From assembly GCA_003342895.1 (NCBI GenBank), contig PTFA01000192.1, forward strand, positions 250,581 to 314,580: DNA of 64,000 nucleotides. The letters are read 5' to 3'. The translations under genes were made by a program, and so were the position numbers. Shown piece after piece: positions 23,811 through 35,400 of this stretch (positions are counted from its first letter, which is position 1; each line of letters starts with the position of its first letter). The notes beneath the pieces were generated by a model. That model saw nothing but the letters and a program-made list of their open reading frames with translations, ran no database searches and was not told the origin of the DNA. This stretch comes from Casuarius casuarius (lineage: Eukaryota > Chordata > Aves > Casuariiformes > Casuariidae).

Positions 23811-26800
23811 CCCCCCCCCCGCCGGGGGTGCTGAAAGCTCCGTGGGGAAAAAGCTCCTGTGTTTGCAGGGAGTACCTGACCGGCTTCCACAAGCGGAAGG
23901 TGGAGCGGCGAAAGGTGGCCCTGGAGGAGATCAGGCGCAAGCTGAAGGAGGAGCAGAGGAAGATGAAGGAGGAGGTATTCTCCCCCCTAACCCCTGCCCC
24001 GGTCGGGGAGCCGCGGCCCTGCGGGTGGTGCGGGGTTGCGGGAGGGCTGAGAGGGGCGAAGCCGTGGGGCAGGCCTGTGCCCACCGCCTGTCAGGGATTG
24101 GGGCTCCCCACCTCGCTCGTGGGGGGAAAGGGTCGTCCTGGGCGGAGGAATGGGAATGCATCGGCAGCTGGTACAGCAGAGGTGCTGCAGTGACCCATTT
24201 CCATCCTTCAGCGGCACAAGGAGTACCTGAAGATGCTGAGTGAGAGAGAAGAGGCGCTCGGTACGTGCTGCCTGCTCGCAGGCTTTGCCCCGTCACAGCA
24301 AGAGGAATCCAAAGTTTGTGAGAAATGGGAGAGGTGCCGAACCGGCTGGGAATCTCGCGGTCTGTCACACAGAGACCCTGGCTGGGGGTCGGAGACGGAG
24401 TGGAGGCTCTCGTGTGGCCCGGCAGGGCTCAATTCTTCATGTCTCCCTGAGAAGCACGGTAGCAGTCAGAGTAGTGGGCTGAATGGTGAACCTCTCAGCC
24501 CCTGGTCCCTAGTCAGAAGGGTGATTGGGTATGTTATAGAGAAGGGAACAAATAGGATGACATCTCCAAACTGTTATGGGATTCTCTTCTGTTGGGGAAG
24601 GCGTTTGCCTTCCACGCTTGCAGTGCCAGTGTTTCAGCCTCTCTACCCTTTAACCCTACATACAAAGACTGGGTCTCTTTTCCCCCGACATGGCAATGTA
24701 GGAATGAGTGTAAGCCTAGCTTGTGAAAAGCTGCGTGATTTGTAGCGTGGGTTTTTTTTTTTTTGCCTCCCCAGATGAGGTTGATGAACTGGAGCACCTG
24801 GTGACGTCACGGACGGAGTCTGTGAACATCGACCACCCAAACCACATTGTAACAGTGACCACCATCAGTGACTTGGATCTCTCGGGCACACGCCAGCTGG
24901 GACTGACCACCCCTGAGGTACAGCCTCTTACTGCCTCTCTGGTTGTATCAGCCTTGAGCCTTCCTGTGGATGGCTAGGTAGGGCTGTTGCTCCTTGATTA
25001 TGTCAATAGATTTGCAGCTGGCTGGGAGCACAGATGAAAAGGGAAATTCACAATTTTTGCATTCTTGGCCAATGTATATTGGCCTTCTAAAGAGGAGGAA
25101 ATATTCTGCATGAAGGGCTTATTCCAAACCTCCCTGGAATCCTTTGCTATTCCCCTTTGATGTAATGTTAGTGGAAGATGCAACAGGGCTGGATGAGGAA
25201 AACATGCTATTTTCAAAGCAAGTACAACACAAGCAGCAAGAATGTAGGCTTCACTGCGTGGACTGGCCTTGACCCCTTGCCTGTATGCTGTCCAGGAAAA
25301 ATTGGTATTAGGGTTAAGAGGAATTTCTCTATGTTCCTCTGCTTGGACCACAAATAAGGAAACCATTTGGTTCTGGTTATGGTACCTTCTGTTTCAGAAC
25401 AGAATTTAACTGAGCTCTCATATTAGTTTCACAGAGGCTTTCAGGCACTACTTGACTTAAATCCTTTTGGTCTTTACAAGTTGCGGCTGGATTTCAGCTC
25501 TTTGAAGAAGTGTCCATATTGGGCAGTTAACCTTTTAAATTTTTAAGGGCATCTTCTAATCTAAAAATCCATTTAAAGAAGTTTTGGTAGTAATTACAAA
25601 ACAAAAATAACATCTTCACTTCATAGTTCAGACTTGAATTGCATAGTCACTAAGATTCTGCTGAAGAGTTGGATCTTAGAGTGGATTAAGGTATTCCTTG
25701 CTGGCTGTCCCTTATTTGAAGGGTGGTGGTAAGAAACATCGAGACTTGTACAGCAAGGGATGTGGAAGATTTAAAGAATTTGGTCCATAACTAGATGTTT
25801 CACAAAGCAGGATGAAACCAGGAAGGCAGTAGAAACACTCAGTGCACCAGGTACTGCCTGTTTTAATGTGTCTATGGGGATTTTCTTTTTCTTTTTCTTT
25901 TTTTTTTTTGTTTCCTTTCTAAGGGAAAAAGTATCGGATCAGAAGAAAAGGGGGAAGAGGTTGTGAACAAGCCCACAAGAACGCTTCCCAAAAAGTCCAG
26001 AAATCCCTTCCTGTCTGAAAAGTATGTACAAACTTGTTCANCACTGCTGCCAGGCTTTGCAAGCTGTTCGGAAGCATCTTGCCCAACCTGCGTTCCATGT
26101 GGGGACAGGGAGAGGATGCTGTACTGCCTGGTTGCCTGTGGATAGGAGCCAGCAGAGGGCACTTGCAGAGCGTGAGTCTTGCTGGGACACTTCATTCACA
26201 GCCTGGAGTCCCAGCTAGCTGCCAGGCTTCTTATTTTATTGAACCCTGGTGACAGTAGCAGGAAGATGCTGCTGCAATGCAGGGCGGGCTTTGCCCTGAA
26301 CTATGAACTCAGTCCTTCTGCTTGATGGATATTGCAGGGTGCAGTGTTTCTCTGGGATGTAGATAAAAAGACTCTAAAGCTTAAAGCTCTTGCATTCCGT
26401 ACATTTTTCAGTATCCAGGGTTTACAGCTGCTTCGGTGGTGCAGAGAATTTTTTAACTCTATGGTGGCTGGACTGCCCATTGCTCAAAGAATGCATTTTG
26501 GTTATTACTGCATAATGTAGACTTAAAAGCTTTTTGTCTCGTCAGGATGATGCCCAGTACGGTGGGATTCTCCAGGGGTTTGCAGATGCTAGCATCCATT
26601 TATGCTAGGCCATGCAGGGCTGTCCTGCTATTGTGGTGTCACCTTGCTCCTGCAGATTTTGGTCCTCAGGCATTTCTTTCTTTCTGCCCTGCACAGGATC
26701 TCATCACTCACTGCCTCACTGCACATGCACAGCCGGAAAAAGACGAAAGGAAAGCGACCTCAACGTGGGCAAGGCCCACGCAAGAAAATCCAGAAGCCCA

Positions 26801-26868
26801 GCACAAAGCGAACCACTAAGACTCAGCGCCGGAGACTGACTGGCAAAACAGGACATGACCAAGATTAA
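23630..26868 (+). CDS. NOL12: Nucleolar protein 12 (Nop25 family)
   Basis: Nucleolar, RNA-binding protein needed for ribosomal RNA maturation and nucleolar integrity. Six coding exons: 23630-23709, 23869-23974, 24212-24260, 24775-24917, 25924-26021 and 26697-26868, with consistent phases, giving 215 residues (human about 213). The start is in a strong context (GCCATGG) and begins MGRKKKQKG. The conserved core [21 protein letters not shown], split across exons 1 and 2, is a Nop25-family hallmark; exons 2-3 form a charged helix or coiled coil. Exon 4 carries the invariant-looking [18 protein letters not shown] block. The last exon is strongly basic ([13 protein letters not shown], then QRRRLTGK), consistent with nucleolar targeting. 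Collinear with LGALS1 and TRIOBP as in human. Confidence 0.95.
25889..25909. repeat. Pyrimidine tract (T-rich) before NOL12 exon 5
   Basis: A long T-rich stretch with interspersed C precedes the exon 5 acceptor at 25922-25923. It probably doubles as an extended polypyrimidine tract. Confidence 0.5.
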
Positions 26869-27206
26869 GGGAAGAACTAGTGCTTGGACCAGCAGTTGGG
26901 ACAGCTTCTGCACCTGGCTGGTGGCTCCTTATAGCCCATTTGTCATGAGCAAGGGCCTTGTTTACTTGGCTTTCTGACCAGCAATGAGTCCAGCTTAGCT
27001 GTCCTCTCACCTCCTCGTCTGAGCACTGGCCAGGGTCATTGGACGCTCTTCCCATTTGCTTCTGCAGTGATCTACAACTAAGAGCTTGGGTGCTGTGGAA
27101 ACTCTCAAAACTTCTGCTTGGGTTCAGGCTATAAACTAAGATTCTCTGTTTAGCACACAACCCTCCTGTCCCTGGACCTTCCTTTCCAGAGCTGATACTT
27201 GGCTTT

Positions 27207-27212
27207 ATTAAA
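27207..27212 (+). terminator. NOL12: Candidate NOL12 polyadenylation signal
   Basis: ATTAAA, the commonest variant hexamer, 339 bases after the NOL12 stop codon. No canonical AATAAA was noticed between the stop and this site. Confidence 0.55.
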
Positions 27213-27385
27213 AGAGAGGAGCTAGGGTTGAATGCAACAGGCAAATCACCAGGGAAAGTTACGAGACTAGGAAGAGTTCTGCTTCCACTTGTACACAGTG
27301 CCTTGGTGTTTCATAGAGGCATGGTTTCATGGTTTGTCCTTGTCATCATTTCTTTTCCAGTGCCACAACTGAGTGAAGGGATGCC

Positions 27386-27413
27386 TTTTTTTTTTTTTTT
27401 TGGGGGGGGGGGG
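27386..27413. repeat. T16-G12 compound homopolymer
   Basis: Sixteen T immediately followed by twelve G. It is a simple low-complexity tract; its exact length may be unreliable. Confidence 0.85.
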
Positions 27414-30400
27414 TACCTATCTCAGGTGAGATTTGGGGACTTTGAGTAAATTTTTATAAAATCTTTCTGCTAAGAGGGGGAAAAAAAAGGCATGTGTGAT
27501 TTATCTGGAGTGGAACAGCAATAGTGCTAGTGTCAATATTGAGTAGGAAGAGGGGAGAATTCCTATTGCTTAAAGGATCTTGAAATCCACTGGTGCTCAG
27601 GAAAGAGAATAGCCAGGAGCTATTTCTNTGGTATACAGAACTAGCCAGAGCAGGAATGGTTCACTTCTTTGTCTGCTGAATGAGCTGATCTTAATTCCGA
27701 TAGCTCAGAAGAGTATGAAATCCCTTAATGCCCTTGCTGTATGTGTGTGGCCCTCTCCATGATGGGAATGGCAGAGGCTGCCTTTCACCTCAGCACTGTT
27801 GCAGTGATGAGCAGTTGCCTTTCTTCTTGGAACCTCAGTACATGTGTTTTAGCATGGGTGCTTCCAGCAGGAAAGAGCTGCTTGCACAGTTGGAGCAGAG
27901 GAATGCCAGTGACAAAACTGGGAGTGAATTCTGTAAGAAAGCTAGGAGACTGAGCCTAGGCAGCACACTGACCTGTTCCCTGGAGTATCTGTAGGAAATG
28001 GTGTCCATTGTGCCTCTGTCAGCTCTTCACCCAGCCATATTCCCTGGACAGGGCCTCTTCCCTTGCCACATGTGTACTGTGGAAGAAATGACGAAGGGAA
28101 AAATGGTCCATGTGGCCAAATGCCACACCAGAAAGTCGGAAACCTGGCACTGAGTGAATAGGTTTCCCCATGCCTGAAACTGTGAGGGAGAGTAACCAGT
28201 GCCTGAGGTTTCATGAAGGAACTTGGGAGCAGTGATGATGGCCAGCAGCCTCTAAAGCAAGTGGTGTTTTCCTCTCTGTGTGTTGGAGGGAGGGTATGGT
28301 CTCAATCCTTTTTCAGCAGCTACACAACTTATAGTAGAGCATCTTCCTCTGGAGGGAGCTGTGTGATGCACAGATAATTGCAGTAAGGAATGAGGCACTG
28401 GGGTACTTTCTGGCCTTACTTCCTCCTCAGAAAAAAGTAGACGGCAAGGAGGGAGACTGTTACCCCATGTGGTGCCCTGAGTACTGGAACTCTGCACATC
28501 TCAGCCTGGGCTGGGACTTGGCACACTCGGTCACTAATCCAGAATAGTCTTGGTCACATCATGGGTGTTCAGCATGTGTGGTTTCCTTATCTCCAAAATA
28601 GGTGCAATGGCTTTTCCTGCGCTGTCTGTGAGAGTGCCAGCTCCAGAAAGCTCACGGGGTTTAATGTGCTACCTTACCAGTTTTCCTGGCTTCTCTTAGG
28701 GCCCTTGAAAGCTGCAGTAATACAACTTGGGGGCAAGGCTGAAAGTGTCTTGTATCAGAATTGAATCTCATCCTAGGTGTGTGTCTAGAACATGCCATAT
28801 GCAGAGTACAAAGCATTTCTTATTCTGATTTGGAAATTATATGCTATAGGGCTGTTCTCAGGCTGTTGGGTTTTAGAGGCATATAGGGAGAGAAGGAGAA
28901 GGAAGTTCTGTTTGGAGTGATGCACCATGCAAAGGGGACTGTGGCTCAAAGCTGGAGGACAGTGTGTGACGCGCTCACTTGGGGAAGGCTGTGTTGTTAG
29001 TTTTAGTGGACAATATAAAGAAACTGCAGAGGCAGGTCTGGAGGAATGAGTAGTAATGAAGATAAGACAATTTGGTTGGGTCAGTTCACCACTAGGACAG
29101 CAGCAGGTCTATGCTGTACAGCAGCTTCTCCCCCAGACATTGTGCCTTACAGAGTGACAGTAGGCAGACTGAGACTTGCATTTACTCCTGACCCAGGAGT
29201 TTGCTGTAGAACTGGAATGGCCATTTTCAAGGAAGTTCACAGTTCATGTATTTTTCACAACTGTAAAATCTGCTGAAAGGTAGAGTGTGAACTTGGAGTT
29301 GGGTTGCCTTCCTGAGCCTGTACAAGGCCTGAAATGGTAGCTGAGACAGCACTGAATTACCTCATTATAATCCTAAAGGGATGTTAAGACTGACCTCAAC
29401 AGCACTTCAGTGTTGATTTTTGTTATTTTGCTGCCAACTGATTTAGAAGAATCACTCTTCTAGTCGTCTTTTTCCCTGGCCCTAATAACTTCTGAGTCTT
29501 TCCTCAAGTGTCACTTAAAATCTCCAATGGCCTCTCTTCCATGCTCTGAGAACTCCCAGTCCCTCCTGGAAGCTGTGTTTTCACATTTCAGAAGAGAGGA
29601 GAGATTTAAAAAAAAAAAAATAGGCATATGGAAAAACTGAAATCAGAACTGTTAAATCCTATGTGGAGTTAACAATCAGTATTGCTCACCCTGTCATTGA
29701 TTTCTCCATTTGATTGATTAAAGCTTTATTTTGTAACATAAATTACTGACTCAAAGACATCAGGCGAGCATTGTTACGCACAGGATTTGGAATTGGGCTA
29801 CCCCAGAATATACTGGATCAAGGATATAAGTTTCCATGTGCAAGTTAGTGCATTAAGTATTTGCCAGATGCATCACAGTTCATACCAGGCTGTCTTAAAA
29901 TTCTCATTCTGTGATTTGTTGCCCCCCCCCCCTTGTTTTCAAGATGAATTTGAGCTTTGTTGATGGTTTTCTCCCAGCTGTTCACAAACAAGTTCCAGCT
30001 GCTCAGGAAGAAGCTGCTTCCAAATATAACATACCTGCAAAAATCAGCATGCTAGTGCGGCCTCTTCTCTGGAAAGGAAAAGCAGTGACCAGTTGCTCCA
30101 TATGTGCCCGTGTGCTCCCCCTTCCTCAGCTNGTGCACACACTCAGCTTTACGCTTGGCTCTGCAGATAGGCCACCACAGGCACCTGCATTTTATCTGTG
30201 CTTGTGCCTGAGGGCTTGCACAGAGAGACACGTAGTGGGGAAGCTTTGACATGGGCTGCTACATTCAGGTTTCTATGCTTGATAGATTTTGCTGGCTAGA
30301 CTGCAGTTCTGCTCACATGCACACACAAAAATATAATTGGGATTACAAAAGATCAGAACCTGACTGGGAGCCAAGAGGGTCAGACAGTTGTGGAAAACTA

Positions 30401-30879
30401 GGAGCACAGTGCAAACTAGATATAGTAGCAGCAAATGTATGAGCTATGCAGTAATCATTGCACTGTTTGTTGCTGTTAACAGCCCTTCAATTGCATGTCT
30501 GGCTCAAGGCTGCACCCAGTACAGTCCTGCTACTGTTTCCAGCTTTGCGTTTCAGGAAGGACCTGGGGGAAGAAGTTAATGGGTTACAAGATGTTAAGGG
30601 TTACAATGAGTTACAAGAGCTGTTGGAGACTAATAGAATAACCGGGGTAGTTTGGGAGAGACAGGGCTGAAGAGTGGATTGTGAGCTGCCTTCACTGGGT
30701 GTAATACAAAAAGCCTTTTTTAACCCACATCAGAATCGGGAAGAGTAGTAAATTGAATTGTAGCTGGGGTAATTGAGGATCGCTATTAAGAAACTTTCAC
30801 TAGCACTGCTGAGGTTTAGCCGTGGCTTGTGCTCAGCAGGCTGAAGCCCAGCTTAGACGCACACCTCCAGGGGGGTGTT

Positions 30880-31300
30880 TTGGGTAGCCATGACCTTACT
30901 ACGATGGAGCCGAGGTGTGGGCACGGTGGCCGCAGGAGCTGCCTGGGGGCTGTCACCGCTCGGAGGGGGTCCAGCCGAAGGGCCGGGGCATGGGGAGGGC
31001 GGGCGGACGAGCTGCAGCCCGGTGCCCCCCTCCCCAGGACTGGCAGCCCGCCTCGGGCCGGGCCGGGCCGGGCCGGGGCCGTTCCCGATCGATCGCCTTC
31101 CCGCTGCCACCGACACGTGGGTGCTGGCACCCATGGGCGTCGCCGCCAGCCACTCAGAGGGTGATATTCAAATCGCTGCTCGGCGGCAGCCAATGAGGGA
31201 TTTGGAGGCGTGGCCTCGCGCCCCGCGTTTCCCACGGCCAGGTTGATTCATCCGGGAGCTCGGCGGGCGGCGAGGTGCTAGGAGCTGCTGGCAGGTGCAG
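30880..31300 (+). promoter_or_regulatory. TRIOBP: CpG-island promoter of the TRIOBP long isoform
   Basis: A GC/CpG-rich segment with a CCAAT box at 31190-31194 and a GGGCC pentamer array at about 31054-31079. It is followed by good donor-like sequences (GCAG|GTGCAG at 31295 or GCAG|GTACTG at 31301). I infer a non-coding first exon at about 31230-31300 splicing to the exon with the start codon at 32438. There is no TATA box. Confidence 0.55.
31054..31079. repeat. GGGCC pentanucleotide array
   Basis: About five tandem GGGCC units within the TRIOBP CpG island, a sequence able to form G-rich secondary structure. Confidence 0.7.
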
Positions 31301-32437
31301 GTACTGGGGACACTGGGAGGCACTGGGTGGCACTGGGCACGGCTGCCTGCCTGCCTGCCGGAGGCCCAGGGGAGAGCCTTCCCGGCAGAGGGCCCCAAGC
31401 ATCCTGTGGGAAGTGGGGAGCAGTGCTTTGCCCATCAGATGATGGGTGCCATGGGCCCTGGACATGGATGACAGTCCGTGGGAAGCGATGTTGGGGTTTT
31501 TCTTTCCATGTCCTCTAGCAGGTGAATGCCATGCTCATGTCCAGGGTTTGGCATGGCAACTGAGCTGAGAATATATGGCCCAGTGCAAGGAGGGAGGCTG
31601 TGAGGTTGGCATTGGTGCAAGTTGCAATATTGCAAAACGAGTGCACTAACAAGCAAAAATTATAGCTTGGTTTTGGTGTTGACGGTTATCAATGGGTGTT
31701 TTGGAGAGCAGCCATAATCTCGGTCAGCTGCTCTGACTCAAGTGTCCACATCTAGAGGAGTGGTGGCATGCTCAAGTCAGCGATGGACCGGCTGCCTTTG
31801 GAGCACAGCTTTGGCACAGCAGGGCAGGAGAGGTGATGATGGACAGGATGCTCTAGAGAAAGTCAAGACATAAGTGCAGAGCCCACCTCTTGTGCTAGCA
31901 ACACTTGTACTTTGCACTGTTGCAAGTGACTATCCCACATGTCTCAGACATTTTAGTGGGATCAACAAGTTTAGGAGAAGTCTCAGTGGGTTTCTAAATT
32001 TCCTAAGTTGCCTGTAGACACCCCTTTACAAGTAACATAGTCATGAAGAAAGGTTTCCTTTTTGTGCCTTCTAACAGAGCTTGAGGTAAGGAAATTTCTT
32101 TCAAGCAGAATATCAGGATGTGAACATCTTCTCTCAGTTCTCAGGGACTCACAAATTGGGATGTGCCAGCAGACATTTGAGTATGGAGTGCAGTGTCCCC
32201 TTCTAAAACATATATGGGTCACACTGATGACCTTGAATCTTGATACCCTTTGATTCCAGTGTTGCCAGCTAAGAGCAGCAAACTTCAGTCTGGGAATAAA
32301 ATTTCTGCTTCTGAAGGAGCTTGAGGTCAGGGGATTGAAAGCTCTGGTTTTCTGCTTCTGTTCCTTACTACTTTTCCTTCCAGCTGCTCCCTGCCTGTAG
32401 CACATCAGCCAAAGCATCTTTGTCCCTGCTATGGACT

Positions 32438-35400
32438 ATGTTGGGTTTGTTAGACGATGTGCCCTGTGAGAGCTTTGAAGCCAACACCTTTGCAAAGAGC
32501 CTGTGCCAGCACTGCTTCCGAGTGGCCGGCGCTCACCAGCACGCTAGCCAGGTGAGCTCCACCGTCCCGCCTGGAGGCTATGAATACTTCATTAAGGGCC
32601 CCTTTGTTTGGGGTTGGGACTCCATACGCCTCTGTAGATATGGAAATCTCCAACACAAAGGCTCAGCCAGGCTTTCTAGATGTCTTTGGGGGAAGGCTGN
32701 GTGGAGAGAGAGCGCCTTCCCAGCCAGGGGGCATCCATCACTTAACTGTGCCCACTGGCTGGTGTCAAGCCCAGACCAGAGCCCAGAGCTGCTTTAGCAA
32801 GGAAGGGCTGGACATGGGGCATGAGCTTGATACATCCTGAAAGAGAAAGTAGAGTTGTTCCAGATGCCAATCCGTGTGGATAAATAGTGAGAGGGAGGGA
32901 AGGGGGGATCAGCAGAGCAGGCACTGACCCNGGTCTGGATTTAATCCTTGCTGAATCCACCTGCTGGCATTCACAGCCCTCCTCCCCAGGCCCCCCAGCT
33001 GACAGCTCAGGTCTGGGGCTGACACCTGTCCCTTGTAGCTGCAGTGAGGTGTCCCCGCAGGGGAAGGCAGGCAGGAGGGGGAGAAATCACGTGGGAATTT
33101 GGGCTCCGGATACCTCACCCCAATACCATCCCTCAGTACGGGGCCAGGTGCAGGGGTGGGGGCTATGGCGGGCTGCACGCGGCCTGGCATCAGCCGGTTT
33201 CATGTTCACAGAGGGTTTCGTGTTGTTCGCTGTCCTCCAGGAGCGACTGGCCTGGGATTATGAAATAGTAATGAGCTTCCCTCTCTCTTTCTCGCCCTCT
33301 CCCTCTCTTCCCCTGGCCCCGGGCCCTCTAGAGTTACCTCAGCCCTTTGCCTGTGATCTGCTCAGAGCCATCTCCTCTGAGCGAATCCCGGCAAGGGCGA
33401 GACGCTGGAGGGAAAGTGGTGCGGGCAGCCGGCTCCCAGGAGCCCTCCCCCCCTTGCTTGTAAGCCGTGAAGGTAATGGGGCTGGGGAGGAGCGGCTAAG
33501 CCCCGGGGAAATGCCAGCACGCCCGCAAGGCCGGAGGAGAGGGGCTGGGGCCGCAGCCTTCCCTGCAAAAATCGCCCTCCCCTCCTCTTGGCCTGCTCCG
33601 TCACCCTCTCCGCGGGCTGCCCGGGCGGCGCGGGAGAGCAGCTGCGAACAGNGCCAACGCTGGCGCGGGGAGGCACGCGGGAGGCCTCCCCCGAGCCCTT
33701 TTCCACGTGCTCTTTCTCCGTAGTGGCTGCAGCAGGGAAGATGTTCATCATCAAACAGGATCTCACCAGGCCCCTCCGGCCTCCCGAAGTAGGAGAAAAA
33801 CCTTGGCAGTGAGGAGAAATGGCCTGGGAGAGGCAGTGAGAGCCCCAGTGCCAAGGGTGCTCTCGGAGGAGGTAGAGGGAGTTTCCGAAAGGCAGCATTC
33901 CTCCTTATCCTTGACGCAGCGGCGGCATCACTGCATTCCCCCTCTTCCCCGCAGGAGCATGCCGTGGAGGCCCNGGGGCACCAGGCTGGCAGTGCTGCAG
34001 ACCCAGGCGGGCCCTGGGACACCCTCTGCATTGTAGCACCTCAGTGCGAGGTGTACGTGAGCGTGGGCCCTGCGGACGGGACCGAGCGGTGAGTACAGCC
34101 CGGAGCAGTGGCACCTGAATGAACCCCCTTGGTGCGAATATCGGAGCAGGGGGCGAGGGAAGCCAGGCCATGGCTGCGGGGGGGCAGGGGGGATGTATTA
34201 CTACTGATGCTCTGCATGCTACAACCTGCAGTCAAGGGCTGAGCAAGCCACCGCCACTGTGCCCTCTAACTGGATTCCTCTTGGCCATCCCAAGAGGGCT
34301 CACGGGGCCACAGAGAGTTTTGTTTTTCCTCATTGCCTCTAGAGGCTGGCGGGGCTGATGAGAGGGCCCAAAACAGGCTCTGCCACACAGTGCCCCTTCT
34401 GCAGAGTGAGGGATCTTGTGTCTCGAGCTGACGGTGTGGTGCTGCTGCCCATCCCTGAGCCCCCTGGGCCTGTGCTGACCACCGGCTCTCCTGTTTCCCT
34501 GCTCCACAGCTGGGACGAGAGCTGGGCATATCCCCTGCTCAGCCCCAGAGCAGAGGGCGAGCAAAACAGCGCCGAGCCCAGCACCGACCTCAGGACCTGT
34601 GCTGAAACCAATTCCACACTCACCAGGGTAAGATGGGCTATGTCATTCTCCCCTACCCCCTTGCCCCAACTCTTCAGTACCACTTCTGCTGGGTGCTTTC
34701 AGAAACTCCTGAGATGGAAGGGGGGATCGTTGGAGGCCTTTAGTCCCCACAAAGCGGGTTCTCCCCTTAGCACATGAACAGATTTACTCATGGATTCCCC
34801 CATGCAGGCTTTCCTATGTTATTCCCTGGCATGCCAGCTGATGTCCATCTGGGATCACCTTATGCTCCCCCTGCTCCTCTTCTGGTCCCTTTTCACCAGC
34901 AACTTTGGACTGAACAGGCTGTAACTCCTCACCTGTGCTTCTGCCTCAATCTAGCCCACAAAGGTTTCCAGTGGCAGCTTTCTGCTCCCATTGCAGAGAT
35001 CCGCCCTGTCTTGTCTCTCAGGACAGGGAAATGACCAGGCTGTGGGACAGCGTTTTGGGATCAGGCAAGCGAGACATGATGAACTACACGGGCCTCAAGG
35101 AAGAGGTGCGGACGCGAGCCCTGCAGGCAGACAGAGCCAGGTGGGGTCAGACCGTTCCCTCTGCACCCTGGGCAAGAACAGAGTCCCAGAGCTTTAGGAA
35201 AGAAATCTGCTCTCTGAAAGCAGGTACATTTGGTTTTCTCCCATGCTAGATCCTAGTTCTGGCTTGCTTTTCACATGGGGACCTTTATGGGAGTCTCTGA
35301 ATTTCACAGAACTCTATTTAAATTGAAGGGGCTTGGGCTCTCTCAGCATCTCTTTATCCAGTGCCTAGTTCTGGTCCCAGAGGTCTTAGGCACCACTATG

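Larger units (their letters stand above)
26869..30870. other. NOL12 3'UTR and intergenic region to TRIOBP
   Basis: The NOL12 3'UTR probably ends just after the ATTAAA at 27207-27212. Beyond it I see no coding exon in about 3.6 kb. The region holds homopolymer tracts (T16 directly followed by G12 at 27386-27413, A-run near 29606, C-run near 29922) and otherwise unremarkable sequence. Confidence 0.6.

Noticed and set aside
23078..24084. Long frames on both strands around the NOL12 start
   Set aside because: CpG-island effect. Only the 80-base first NOL12 exon is supported by homology and splicing.
32887..33723. 278-codon frame upstream of TRIOBP exon 2
   Set aside because: GC-rich intronic frame containing N and with no similarity. 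It does not match the phase of flanking TRIOBP exons.
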